A stretch of DNA of 31,192 nucleotides, taken from IMG/VR virus record IMGVR_UViG_3300031772_009609, positions 1 to 31,192 of that record; one strand, given 5' to 3'. Both the position numbers and the translations under genes were made by a program. Shown piece after piece: positions 7,764-14,199 of this stretch. Origin of the DNA: a virus. Each line of letters starts with the position of its first letter. The stretch's first letter is position 1. The notes beneath the pieces were generated by a model, which searched no databases, was not told the DNA's origin, and saw nothing but the letters and a program-made list of their open reading frames with translations.

Positions 7764-8956
7764 CGTCGCCTCGCCCGCGCAAGTCGAAAATCGGAAATCC
7801 TGCCCCGGCGGCGCCGGCCGTGCCGTGCATCGAGATCGTGCACTGGCGGGAGGCCCAGCCCACGATCCCCGATCGGGAGGCCACGTGGATCAAGCTCTAC
7901 ACGAGCCTCCTGGAGTACGATGCGTGGGGGGAGATGGATGACTCGGCCCGGGTGCTGATCGTAAGTCTCTGGCTCTATGCGGCCCGCACGGGGCAATACG
8001 TCCTGCCGGCCGATGTGAAGTGGATCAAGCGGAAGATCCCGAGCCTAAACGGCGTGCCGGACCTGCGGCCGCTCTTGGAGGCGCGGGACGCCCTGGGCCG
8101 CCCGACGCCGTTTCTACGCTACTGCGATTGGCAAGAGGTCGAAACGCGTCAGAGTGTGAGCGGCGGCGGAAAATCATCGGCGCGCAAAATAGAGAGGAGA
8201 GGAGAGAAGAGAAGAGAAGAGAGAGAAGAGAGAAGAGAAGACGTAACCCTACGGGTTACGGAAGAAAAGAAAGAGAAGAAAAAACGGACTTCTTCGAAGT
8301 CCAAAAAAGAAGAGAACCGTCCAGCGGAGAGAGAACAATCCAGCGGAGAGCACGTCACAACGGAGCAGACGGCGGGAGAGCACGGCACAACGGCGATACC
8401 GCAGACCAGTTCCCCCCAGCCCGTCCAATCCGTGAATCCGAGGGATTTCGAGGCTGGGGGTAAGCAAGGGGCGTCAATGGTATCACCAGGGGGCGATCTG
8501 AGGCCCCCACAGCCTCTACCGCCCGCGAATCCGAGGGATTTCGAGGTAGGGGGGGTACGAGGAGTCACTGTTCGCCAGAGGCCCGCAGCGATACTGACGC
8601 CCCCCCACCCCGTTTGTGTGGGCGAACCAACGCGACTGGGCGCAGCGGTGGACGATTACCGCCATTGGCTCGATTTCGAGTGTGTCGCGTTTGGCTATGA
8701 GGTTTTCGACATATTGCAATTACGGCAGATCGGCGATCCGGACGGGGATTGGGGCAAAGGAGAGCGTGGCGCGTTCACGCGTTGGTTGTTTAACCGTCGC
8801 CGATCGGGTGATTTCGCAGCGGCCCGGGATCGAGGTTTGCATATTGCGAGGGATATCGCAAAATCAGGTCTCAAATCCGCCCGAAAACCAGGTGCGGTAT
8901 GGTTGGCGGCGGTCCAAGGCCGCTCCCGCTCGCCGCCGGCGGCGAAGGTAGGGTGA
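7760..8956 (+). CDS. Replication-initiator-like protein (phage replisome organiser type)
   Basis: ATG 7760 overlaps the methyltransferase stop (ATGA). The N-terminal domain (about residues 35-125; WIKLYTSLLEYDAWGEMDDSARVLIVSLW ... LPADVKWIKRKIP) resembles the winged-helix N-terminal domain of phage replisome organisers and O-type initiators. Residues about 140-310 are a low-complexity linker rich in Glu/Arg/Lys, then Ser/Thr/Pro, with a duplicated NPRDFE motif. Residues 311-398 form a second compact domain (DDYRHWLDFECVAFGYEVFDIL) and a basic tail. The expected role is binding the phage origin and recruiting the host helicase. The linker DNA contains repeats and purine tracts suggestive of an origin. 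The family assignment rests on the N-terminal pattern only. Confidence 0.65.
   Translation: MTSPRPRKSKIGNPAPAAPAVPCIEIVHWREAQPTIPDREATWIKLYTSLLEYDAWGEMDDSARVLIVSLWLYAARTGQYVLPADVKWIKRKIPSLNGVPDLRPLLEARDALGRPTPFLRYCDWQEVETRQSVSGGGKSSARKIERRGEKRREEREERREDVTLRVTEEKKEKKKRTSSKSKKEENRPAEREQSSGEHVTTEQTAGEHGTTAIPQTSSPQPVQSVNPRDFEAGGKQGASMVSPGGDLRPPQPLPPANPRDFEVGGVRGVTVRQRPAAILTPPHPVCVGEPTRLGAAVDDYRHWLDFECVAFGYEVFDILQLRQIGDPDGDWGKGERGAFTRWLFNRRRSGDFAAARDRGLHIARDIAKSGLKSARKPGAVWLAAVQGRSRSPPAAKVG
7781..7801 (+). repeat. Heptamer array, 3 units, inside the start of a gene
   Basis: The units aagtcga, aaatcgg and aaatcct lie seven codons into the replication gene and are translated as KSKIGNP. Three units equal seven codons, so this array keeps the frame. 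Confidence 0.6.
8191..8393 (+). other. Candidate replication origin inside the initiator gene
   Basis: The + strand is pure A/G for 51 bases (8191-8241). A hairpin CGTAACCC-TAC-GGGTTACG (8242-8260) follows, then a 24-base purine run (8261-8284), a hairpin GGACTTC-TTC-GAAGTCC (8286-8302), and another purine run. After that come iteron-like direct repeats: TCCAGCGGAGAG at 8320 and 8339, and a 20-base repeat with 18 matches at 8344-8363 and 8374-8393. In lambda the origin iterons and the adjacent strand-asymmetric region lie in the middle of gene O in the same way. Origin function is inferred. Confidence 0.4.
8279..8302 (-). terminator. Terminator-like hairpin on the minus strand
   Basis: On the minus strand GGACTTC-GAA-GAAGTCC is followed by G and six T residues. 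It would stop transcription opposing the replication gene, although no minus-strand gene is evident. It may instead be only a structural element of the candidate origin. Confidence 0.3.
8434..8546 (+). repeat. 20-bp direct repeat pair
   Basis: GAATCCGAGGGATTTCGAGG occurs exactly at 8434-8453 and 8527-8546, 93 bases (31 codons) apart, in the same frame (NPRDFE). The flanking residues are also similar, so a larger ancestral duplication is likely. Confidence 0.8.
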
Positions 8957-9273
8957 ATGAATCGAAAATAGGTAGGGTGGGCGTGAATGATGTAACCTAT
9001 TGTAACCGATGAACTTAGTGATTATCGGAACAAGAATGAAATGATGAATAATTTCACACGTAATCAACGATCGTTCTTGTAAGTGATGCAGGTATAAAGG
9101 CTTATATTATGGGTCCTTCCTACCCCCTCCCCCCTTGCGGCTCAAAAAAGAGCCGGAATCGGGTTCTTGAAAGATATTTTTTTGTGGTTTTTCCGAATAT
9201 AACTACTGGTGGATACAGTACTTACGGCGGCAACGCTGTTGTGAATCTGCGATAAGAAAAAGCGGGTTTTGAG
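8957..9273 (+). other. Noncoding spacer before the terminase genes (candidate cos/promoter region)
   Basis: No credible gene lies here and the DNA is clearly AT-richer than its surroundings. It contains direct repeats AGGTAGGGTG (8946-8955 and 8970-8979), TGTAACC (8991-8997 and 9001-9007), a 10-bp palindrome AACGATCGTT (9066-9075), and a hairpin CGGCTC-A6-GAGCCG (9138-9155). TATAAA (9093) and TATTAT (9105) could be -10 boxes but lack a well-spaced -35. In lambda, cos lies immediately before the small terminase gene, so this is where a packaging site would be expected; no cut site can be identified by eye. Confidence 0.4.
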
Positions 9274-10266
9274 ATGCCAGATGCAAAAAGAACAAAACAA
9301 AACAGGGAACGGCATCGCAGGCGGGCCGAACATAGTGTGGATCAGCCGCAGACCGGCCAGGAGCAGTCGCATCCCATCAATCACCCCACAGTGTTGACCG
9401 TGGCGCGGGTGCGCAAACTGGGGCTTGATTATGCCACGATCGTTGATGCTGCCGCCCACCTGGGACGGCGTTGTGACTTCCCGCAATTGCTCGCGGAGCA
9501 CGCCGATCTGGCGGCCGCCTGGTATCGGGGCCAATTTTTTCGCAACATCCGATTGCTCGCGGCGACGGGCACTACGATCGCAGAGGCGGCGAATCGGCTC
9601 GGGCTCACGGTGGATGATCTACAGACGCGCCTGGCATCCGACATGGAGCTGGCCAACATTTGGAATCAATCGCGTTTGACGACCGCGGTCGAGATCAAGG
9701 AGGGTTGGCTGGCCAAGGCCAAGGAGGGCAACGCCCGCGCCATGGCCCAGGTCGAGATCGCCTTGGCGAATGAGATCGCCCGGGCGGCGATGGACATCCA
9801 CACGGTTCCCGAGGACCAAATGTGCATGATCTCCGGCGTCACCCGGCAGACGCTCAATCGCTGGCTGCGGGAGGAAGCGATGCCGCGCAACGCCGGCGAA
9901 ACGACTTACGATCTGCCCGCGGTTTGGTTGTGGTACGAAGGGTTTATCAAAAAGCGTTGCGGTTTCAACCTTGATTCCAACAAATCGAGTCGGCTCCACG
10001 ACGCCAAGGCTGAGCGGATCGAGCTAGACCTTGCCAAACTCAAAGGCGCCTTGGTGCCTCTAGAATCCGTCAAAGGCGGTATCCTCGCGAGGGAAGAGTC
10101 TCTCAAGGCTATTTTGGAACATGTCCCGGAACAGTACGGCCACATCTTGGCCGGCAAGACCCATCAGGAAATTCAACGGGTCCTGGAGCAGCTCGCGAAG
10201 GATTTGTTGGTGTCCTGGTGCCGGGGAATCGCGGAAACGACAAACAGGAAGGAAATAGAAGCATGA
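9274..10266 (+). CDS. Terminase small subunit, Nu1-like, with extended N-terminus
   Basis: It binds the packaging site and recruits the large subunit. Residues 183-206 (MCMISGVTRQTLNRWLREEAMPR) form a Nu1-type winged helix, followed by YDLPAVWLWYEGFI. Residues 243-330 (DAKAERIELDLAKLKGALVPLE ...) match the Nu1 dimerisation/large-subunit-binding helix pattern. At 330 residues it is much longer than lambda Nu1 (about 180). The extra N-terminal half holds a basic tail (residues 1-20) and a second helix-turn-helix (98-132; GTTIAEAANRLGLTVDDLQTRL). The ribosome site is weak (TTGAG just before ATG 9274). It is followed directly by a micro-gene and the large subunit. Confidence 0.8.
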   Translation: MPDAKRTKQNRERHRRRAEHSVDQPQTGQEQSHPINHPTVLTVARVRKLGLDYATIVDAAAHLGRRCDFPQLLAEHADLAAAWYRGQFFRNIRLLAATGTTIAEAANRLGLTVDDLQTRLASDMELANIWNQSRLTTAVEIKEGWLAKAKEGNARAMAQVEIALANEIARAAMDIHTVPEDQMCMISGVTRQTLNRWLREEAMPRNAGETTYDLPAVWLWYEGFIKKRCGFNLDSNKSSRLHDAKAERIELDLAKLKGALVPLESVKGGILAREESLKAILEHVPEQYGHILAGKTHQEIQRVLEQLAKDLLVSWCRGIAETTNRKEIEA

Positions 10267-10334
10267 TTCCATATCCCTGGTTCGCCCTCCTCGATCTCGA
10301 CGGCGTCCTAGTGGATTACGAAAGGAGACAATGA
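10263..10334 (+). CDS. Micro-ORF, 23 aa, carrying HAD phosphatase motif I
   Basis: ATG 10263 overlaps the small-terminase stop (ATGA), and a GGAAGGA ribosome site (10247-10253) lies 9 bases upstream. Its stop overlaps a following ATG at 10331 in the same way. The peptide MIPYPWFALLDLDGVLVDYE (plus RRQ) contains LDLDGVLVD, the nucleophile motif of HAD-superfamily phosphatases, but stops before any other motif. It is either a truncated remnant of a HAD gene that kept its translation signals or a functional small peptide. The downstream frame does not continue a HAD domain. Confidence 0.5.
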   Translation: MIPYPWFALLDLDGVLVDYERRQ

Positions 10335-10336
10335 AA

Positions 10337-10576
10337 ATGGCACAGGATGAATTGACCGGCCGACGCCCGTTTCCGCTCGAAGTGGCGGTGCTGATCGGCC
10401 CCATCCGTATTCCCGTGGAGGTCTGCACTTTCACGATCGAGGAGTTTCCGAGTGCCACGGGGATGCGGATGCGGTTGCAGGAAGGGGTCCCGATGGCGAA
10501 AAAGATCGAGATCATTCTGAGCGGCCCGGAGCAGCTCGCGGTGTCCCGGGCCCTGGTAGCCTTATCGAAAGCGTGA
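10337..10576 (+). CDS. Hypothetical protein, 79-81 aa
   Basis: AAAGGAGA (10321-10328) is 8 bases before ATG 10337. An ATG at 10331 overlaps the micro-ORF stop but is only 2 bases from the ribosome site. The small protein has alternating hydrophobic strands (LEVAVLIGPIRIPVEVCTFTIEEF) and a short C-terminal helix ending in SKA. No family recognised. It lies between the two terminase genes, so a packaging accessory role is possible but unproven. Confidence 0.6.
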   Translation: MAQDELTGRRPFPLEVAVLIGPIRIPVEVCTFTIEEFPSATGMRMRLQEGVPMAKKIEIILSGPEQLAVSRALVALSKA

Positions 10577-10577
10577 A

Positions 10578-12491
10578 TTGAAAACGGAACTTGTTCCATT
10601 CGTCGCGCCTTTCCCATTGTTCGCGGAGGAGGCGGAATTGCTGATGCCGCGGGACCGTCCAGACATGGTCGCGTGGGCTCAGAGTCACTACGTCCTGCCC
10701 ACCGGCGACGTGGCGGTGGCGGGCCCCTGGTCCCCGGAATACGTACCATTCTGGGTGGGGCCGATGCGGTGGCTGTGTTCGAGCCTCGTGCGTCAGCTCA
10801 ATGCCGCCGCCTGCACCCAGGCGGGCAAAACGGAGACCTCTAACATCTTCGTCAGCTACCGTTCGGACCTGGAGCCGTCGCCTAAATTGCTCATATTACC
10901 GACCGAGGACGCCGTGAAAGAGCGCTTGGAGATGCGTTTGAAGCCGGTGATCCAAGCGAGTCCCCACCTGCTCAGGATGTTCGGGGATGATATCCGCAAT
11001 TTCAACATCAGCAAAGCGAATCGGTTCGGCCGGGCGATCCTGTACATTGGCTGGGCGAACAGTCCGATCAGTCTCTCCGACCGGCCGATCTGCGACGTCG
11101 TGCTCGACGAGCTGGCGAAATATCCGCACAGCGTCGGCCGGGAGGCGGACCCCGTATCGCTGGCGAAAAAACGCCAGCGGACCTTCCAACATAAATCCAA
11201 GCTCCTGATCGTCTCGTCGCCGATCCTGGAGGATGACCCATTCTGGCTGGCCTGGCTCTCGGGTGATCCCTATGACTGGTGGGTCCCCTGCCCGCTCTGC
11301 GGAGTGTGGCATCAGATGCGGTGGGAGCACGTCGAGCTCGATAAAAACGACCGCGGCCGGCTCCTGGAACCGCGGGAATACCTGCAGGGCGGCCGGGCTC
11401 GGTATCAGTGTCCGCACTGCCGCCAGCCGTGGACGGAGTACGAACGTTGGCAGGCCGTCACCGCTGGCCAGTGGATCCAGACGGGGGCCCGCGTCGAGCC
11501 GGACGGCGCGATCGTGGGCGGCCGCCCGGCCGGTCCGAACCGGTCGATCCGGGTGCTTTCGATCATGCTGCACCCGATCTTTCAGACCGTGGATGGTCTG
11601 GCGGCGGAATGGGCGGCGGCCCAGCTCGCGAAACGCCAGGGCAACGTCAAGCCACTCCAAGATTTCATCAATAACCAGCTCGCGGAGCCGTGGAAAGAGA
11701 CCGCGCGGGCGACGCCCCAGGACCTGCTCCATAAACACGTGGGCAGCCTCCCCGCCGGCGTGGTCCCGGATGGTGCGCTCTTCATTACGCGGGGGATCGA
11801 CGTGCAGCTCGACCATTTCTACGTCCTGGACGTCGCCTGGGGCGATCTCTCGCAGGCCTGGGTAGTGTTCTACGCCCGGATCGAGACCGGGGATACGGAG
11901 AAACTATCGAACTGGGGCCCACTAGAATATTATCTTCGCAGCGGCTGGCCCTTGGCGAGCGACTCCTCGAAGCGATTGCATCCGGTGCTGGCCTCGATCG
12001 ACTGCGCCTATCACACGGAGGAAACGCTGACGTTCTGCCGTCAGTGCCAGCGGCAGGGGATCAAGGTGATTCCATCCCGCGGCTCGGAGCACGAGCACAT
12101 GCGCCGGGGGATCGTCCGGCCCTTCCGGGACGCCTCGAAGAACATCCTGCGCTATGATATGAACGTCGACCACTACAAAAGCATCCTCCATTCCATGCTC
12201 TATGTGACACAGGAGCCGGGTCCCGGCTATCTCCACCTGCCGGCGGACACGCGGGAGGAGTTGTTGATCCACCTGTCGAGCGAGGAGGCGCGGGACATCC
12301 CCTACAAGGGCCGGCGGCTGGTGATCTGGGTGAACAAGCGCGAGCAGCCGAACCATTGGTGGGACTGCCTGGTCCACGCCCGCAACGCCGCCGAGCTGGT
12401 CGGCGTCCGCTGGTTGGACCCGGCGGCGGCCCGTCCGAGCCGGCCAGAGGGCAAGCCGGTGGGACACCTGGCGATCCGCACGCAATACTGA
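10578..12491 (+). CDS. Terminase large subunit, lambda GpA-like
   Basis: This is the ATP-driven packaging motor and endonuclease. Walker A is TQAGKTE (residues 80-86), a GpA-type variant; Walker B is VVLDE (174-178). A Cys4 zinc site (CPLC 238-241; CPHC 278-281) sits between ATPase and nuclease as in GpA relatives. Likely nuclease acidic residues are D408 in GIDVQ, D475 in SIDCAY and D596 in WWDCLVHA. At about 637 residues it matches lambda gpA (641). TTG 10578 starts the frame just after the preceding stop. ATG 10644, with AGGAGG 11 bases upstream, would start at MPRDRPDM and is a real alternative. Confidence 0.95.
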   Translation: MKTELVPFVAPFPLFAEEAELLMPRDRPDMVAWAQSHYVLPTGDVAVAGPWSPEYVPFWVGPMRWLCSSLVRQLNAAACTQAGKTETSNIFVSYRSDLEPSPKLLILPTEDAVKERLEMRLKPVIQASPHLLRMFGDDIRNFNISKANRFGRAILYIGWANSPISLSDRPICDVVLDELAKYPHSVGREADPVSLAKKRQRTFQHKSKLLIVSSPILEDDPFWLAWLSGDPYDWWVPCPLCGVWHQMRWEHVELDKNDRGRLLEPREYLQGGRARYQCPHCRQPWTEYERWQAVTAGQWIQTGARVEPDGAIVGGRPAGPNRSIRVLSIMLHPIFQTVDGLAAEWAAAQLAKRQGNVKPLQDFINNQLAEPWKETARATPQDLLHKHVGSLPAGVVPDGALFITRGIDVQLDHFYVLDVAWGDLSQAWVVFYARIETGDTEKLSNWGPLEYYLRSGWPLASDSSKRLHPVLASIDCAYHTEETLTFCRQCQRQGIKVIPSRGSEHEHMRRGIVRPFRDASKNILRYDMNVDHYKSILHSMLYVTQEPGPGYLHLPADTREELLIHLSSEEARDIPYKGRRLVIWVNKREQPNHWWDCLVHARNAAELVGVRWLDPAAARPSRPEGKPVGHLAIRTQY

Positions 12492-12504
12492 AAAGAAAGG
12501 AAAA

Positions 12505-12720
12505 ATGATGGACTTGGAACGATATCTCGGCGCCGTGTTCGGCTGGTGCTGGCGCCGGCCGTCGAGAGAGTACGCGTGGTGTATGAATTACGGGCGGCCG
12601 GTCCAGAGGGAGAAACCCGTAGCCGGCGAGCGCCTCCCGCGGCGAATGCCCCATTGGTCCAGCCTGCGTTCCGGCCGCCGCGGCCGGCACTGGAACCGCC
12701 GCCGAAATCATCAATCATAA
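12505..12720 (+). CDS. Small basic hypothetical protein, 71 aa
   Basis: AAAGG (12496-12500) stands before twin ATG codons at 12505 and 12508. The protein starts MMDLERYLGAVFGWCWRRPS, is Trp/Arg-rich throughout, and ends in a run of basic residues. The last residues (NHQS) and the TAA stop come from a heptamer array, so the natural C-terminus may once have been different. No family recognised; it might be a nucleic-acid binder given its charge. Confidence 0.5.
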   Translation: MMDLERYLGAVFGWCWRRPSREYAWCMNYGRPVQREKPVAGERLPRRMPHWSSLRSGRRGRHWNRRRNHQS

Positions 12721-12725
12721 ACTCG
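12705..12725 (+). repeat. Heptamer array, 3 units
   Basis: The units aaatcat, caatcat and aaactcg are followed by the AAAGGA ribosome site of the next gene. The array provides the stop codon of the preceding small gene. Confidence 0.75.
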
Positions 12726-12736
12726 AAAGGATTCGC

Positions 12737-13087
12737 ATGATGAGTCACCCCAAGGAGTCACCAGCCCGCCGCTGGATCTTCCCGTCCCCGACCCGGTGTC
12801 CGCGTTGCCAGCAATTTGACACCGAGGCGACGCACACGGATTCCGAGCGCGGGATCCAGTACCGTAAATGCCGCCGCGCCACCTGCCGGCGGAAGTTCTC
12901 GATCTCGGGGCCGCCCGTTTCGGTCGAGACGGCGGAAGTTCCTACCCCGGAAGTTCCCGCCTCAGTGCTCCTGCCCTGTCCCCACTGCGGCAAGAAATAT
13001 CAGCGTCAGGGTGACCTGACGAAACATATTCAGAAAACCCATTCAGAAGGAGAAACGAACGATGTTGGAAGAAAATCCGAAATCTGA
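12737..13087 (+). CDS. Zinc-ribbon plus C2H2 zinc-finger protein
   Basis: Two metal-binding modules are visible in 116 residues. The N-terminal ribbon has C21-x2-C24 and C45-x4-C50 with a following RKFSI, similar in shape to small phage activator (Ogr/Delta-like) or transposon zinc ribbons. The C-terminal module (residues 81-102) is C-x2-C-x12-H-x4-H with a Tyr and Leu at the usual hydrophobic positions, a classical C2H2 finger. A Pro/Val-rich linker with a repeated EVPTPEVP joins them. AAAGGA precedes ATG 12737/12740. It is probably DNA- or RNA-binding; its position just before the head genes would suit a late regulator, which is inference. Confidence 0.75.
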   Translation: MMSHPKESPARRWIFPSPTRCPRCQQFDTEATHTDSERGIQYRKCRRATCRRKFSISGPPVSVETAEVPTPEVPASVLLPCPHCGKKYQRQGDLTKHIQKTHSEGETNDVGRKSEI

Positions 13088-13424
13088 GGAAGGAGCGATC
13101 CCCTCTGTCCCCGCGCCATTTGCCCCGATCGATCCGCCCTGGGAATTCCTCGATCCCGATCTAGCCCGGTGGCTGCTGGCGAATCCCCTGCTCCATGCCG
13201 CCCTGCAGGAGGCCCGGGAGTGCGGCCGGTGGCTGATCACGGTGCACCGCAAGCTCAAGGACTCGCCGCCGGACGATCTGGCGGGCCGGTCCGTGCGGTG
13301 TGATTTCCCCTCCGACTGCATCGTCGACGCCCTACGGGGTTTATGCCGGTCGATCCTGATCGATGATCAGCGGGCCCGGCAGGATGAGGGTCGCCGGTGC
13401 GCGGACAAAAATCAGTGGAAATGA
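13062..13424 (+). CDS. Hypothetical protein, 120 aa
   Basis: AGAAGGAG (13046-13052) is 9 bases before ATG 13062, which overlaps the end of the zinc-finger gene. The protein is acidic/Pro-rich for 30 residues, then helical (DLARWLLANPLLHAALQEARECGRWLI) with scattered cysteines, and ends in a charged tail. Codons 4-8 contain two heptamer-like units (aaatccg, aaatctg at 13073-13086). No family recognised. Confidence 0.6.
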   Translation: MLEENPKSEEGAIPSVPAPFAPIDPPWEFLDPDLARWLLANPLLHAALQEARECGRWLITVHRKLKDSPPDDLAGRSVRCDFPSDCIVDALRGLCRSILIDDQRARQDEGRRCADKNQWK

Positions 13425-13696
13425 AGACGACAAAAAAACAAATCAGGGAAATCGTAGAGCCGGTGCGTCACGCCTTGGGTTTACGGATCAGCCAGGGGTC
13501 AGAGGATGAGGGAGTCATCGAGATCTCGGCAACGTATTCGTGGTCTGTCAAAATCCCCTCCCAGGCGGTGATGACGCCGGATCGTTTGGCGGATCATGTC
13601 CTGATGCAGATCCACGTCGAGCTGCTCGCTCTCCAAAGAAGGATCTGCCGTCATAAGGAGCGGATCATTCAGCTGCGGGTAAAGAACTCGCGGTGA
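13421..13696 (+). CDS. Hypothetical protein, 91 aa
   Basis: ATG 13421 overlaps the preceding stop as ATGA. The frame can be extended to GTG 13397, but without a ribosome site. The protein starts with a basic helix (MKTTKKQIREIVEPVRHALG), has a central beta segment, and ends in a helical basic stretch (LLALQRRICRHKERIIQLR). No family recognised. Its stop codon is the first base of a perfect palindrome, and it closes the packaging-region operon. Confidence 0.6.
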   Translation: MKTTKKQIREIVEPVRHALGLRISQGSEDEGVIEISATYSWSVKIPSQAVMTPDRLADHVLMQIHVELLALQRRICRHKERIIQLRVKNSR

Positions 13697-13722
13697 GATT
13701 CTTCCAGACTCTGGAAGAATCT
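13696..13722. repeat. 27-bp perfect palindrome
   Basis: AGATTCTTCCAGA - C - TCTGGAAGAATCT has 13-base arms around one central base. It starts on the last base of a stop codon. It could be an operator for a dimeric regulator or an RNA hairpin; T-rich sequence (13739 onward) follows only 16 bases later, so it is not a standard terminator. Confidence 0.8.
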
Positions 13723-13818
13723 GAACGGTCAGGCAACATTTTTCCCTTTTTCCTCTTGCTAAGGATGGGTAGATTGCCGAAATTATAAACAGTGACAACT
13801 GAGTCTTGAGTTTTCTTC

Positions 13819-13862
13819 GGGGCCGTGCAGGGCGAAAGCATCTGCGCGGCCCCCTGTTTTTT
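13819..13862 (+). terminator. Strong intrinsic terminator
   Basis: GGGGCCGTGCAG (13819-13830) pairs with CTGCGCGGCCCC (13842-13853) through one G-U pair. The loop can close further as GC-GAAA-GC. CTGTTTTTT follows. This should end transcription of the packaging operon before the portal region. Confidence 0.8.
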
Positions 13863-13914
13863 AGGGCAACGGCTGTGCAGAGCTGCACCTCGAGCACGGC
13901 GCGTTGCCCTTTTT
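13863..13914 (+). terminator. Second, branched intrinsic terminator
   Basis: AGGGCAACG (13863-13871) pairs with CGTTGCCCT (13902-13910), followed by a T run (13910-13914). Inside is another perfect small hairpin, GTGCAG-AG-CTGCAC (13875-13888). It directly abuts the preceding terminator. Confidence 0.7.
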
Positions 13915-13928
13915 GTTGAGATGATGAC

Positions 13929-14198
13929 ATGGCTCTGACGAGCGCCAGCACGTTGACCGACGCCTTGAACCAGTACAAGGATAATCTCGTCTGGTGGGGC
14001 AGCGCCGCGGCGGCCGCGAATCTCTTGGCGGCGGTCCTGTACCTCTTGGCCTGCAAGCCCGAGACGATTGCGGCGGCGGATCAGAACGTCAACTTCGCGT
14101 CCCTGGAATCGTTGCGGGTGCGGCTCGAAAAGGAAGTGGTGAATCTGAGCTCGGCAGCCAATCGCGTCTCGTTCACGAGTGGAAAGATGTTGATGTAG
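13929..14198 (+). CDS. Small head-completion/connector-region protein (gpW position)
   Basis: It lies between terminase and portal, the place of gpW in lambda. The 89-residue protein begins MALTSASTLTDALNQYKDNL, has a helical alanine-rich stretch that could be hydrophobic packing (AAAAANLLAAVLYLLA), then SLESLRVRLEKEVVNLSS and a short strand VSFTSG near the end, as gpW ends in a strand followed by a tail. The sequence similarity is weak, so the call is mainly positional. The ribosome site is poor (TTGAG), as for several genes here. It ends one base before the portal gene. Confidence 0.5.
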   Translation: MALTSASTLTDALNQYKDNLVWWGSAAAAANLLAAVLYLLACKPETIAAADQNVNFASLESLRVRLEKEVVNLSSAANRVSFTSGKMLM

Positions 14199-14199
14199 T

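Noticed and set aside
9077-9110. TTGTAA ... TATAAA / TATTAT as a late promoter
   Set aside because: Spacing is about 10 or 22 bases, outside the usual 16-19, so no promoter is claimed.
13756-13789. TTGCTA ... TATAAA as a promoter for the head genes or a second small RNA
   Set aside because: The 22-base spacing is too long and no better -35 is present.
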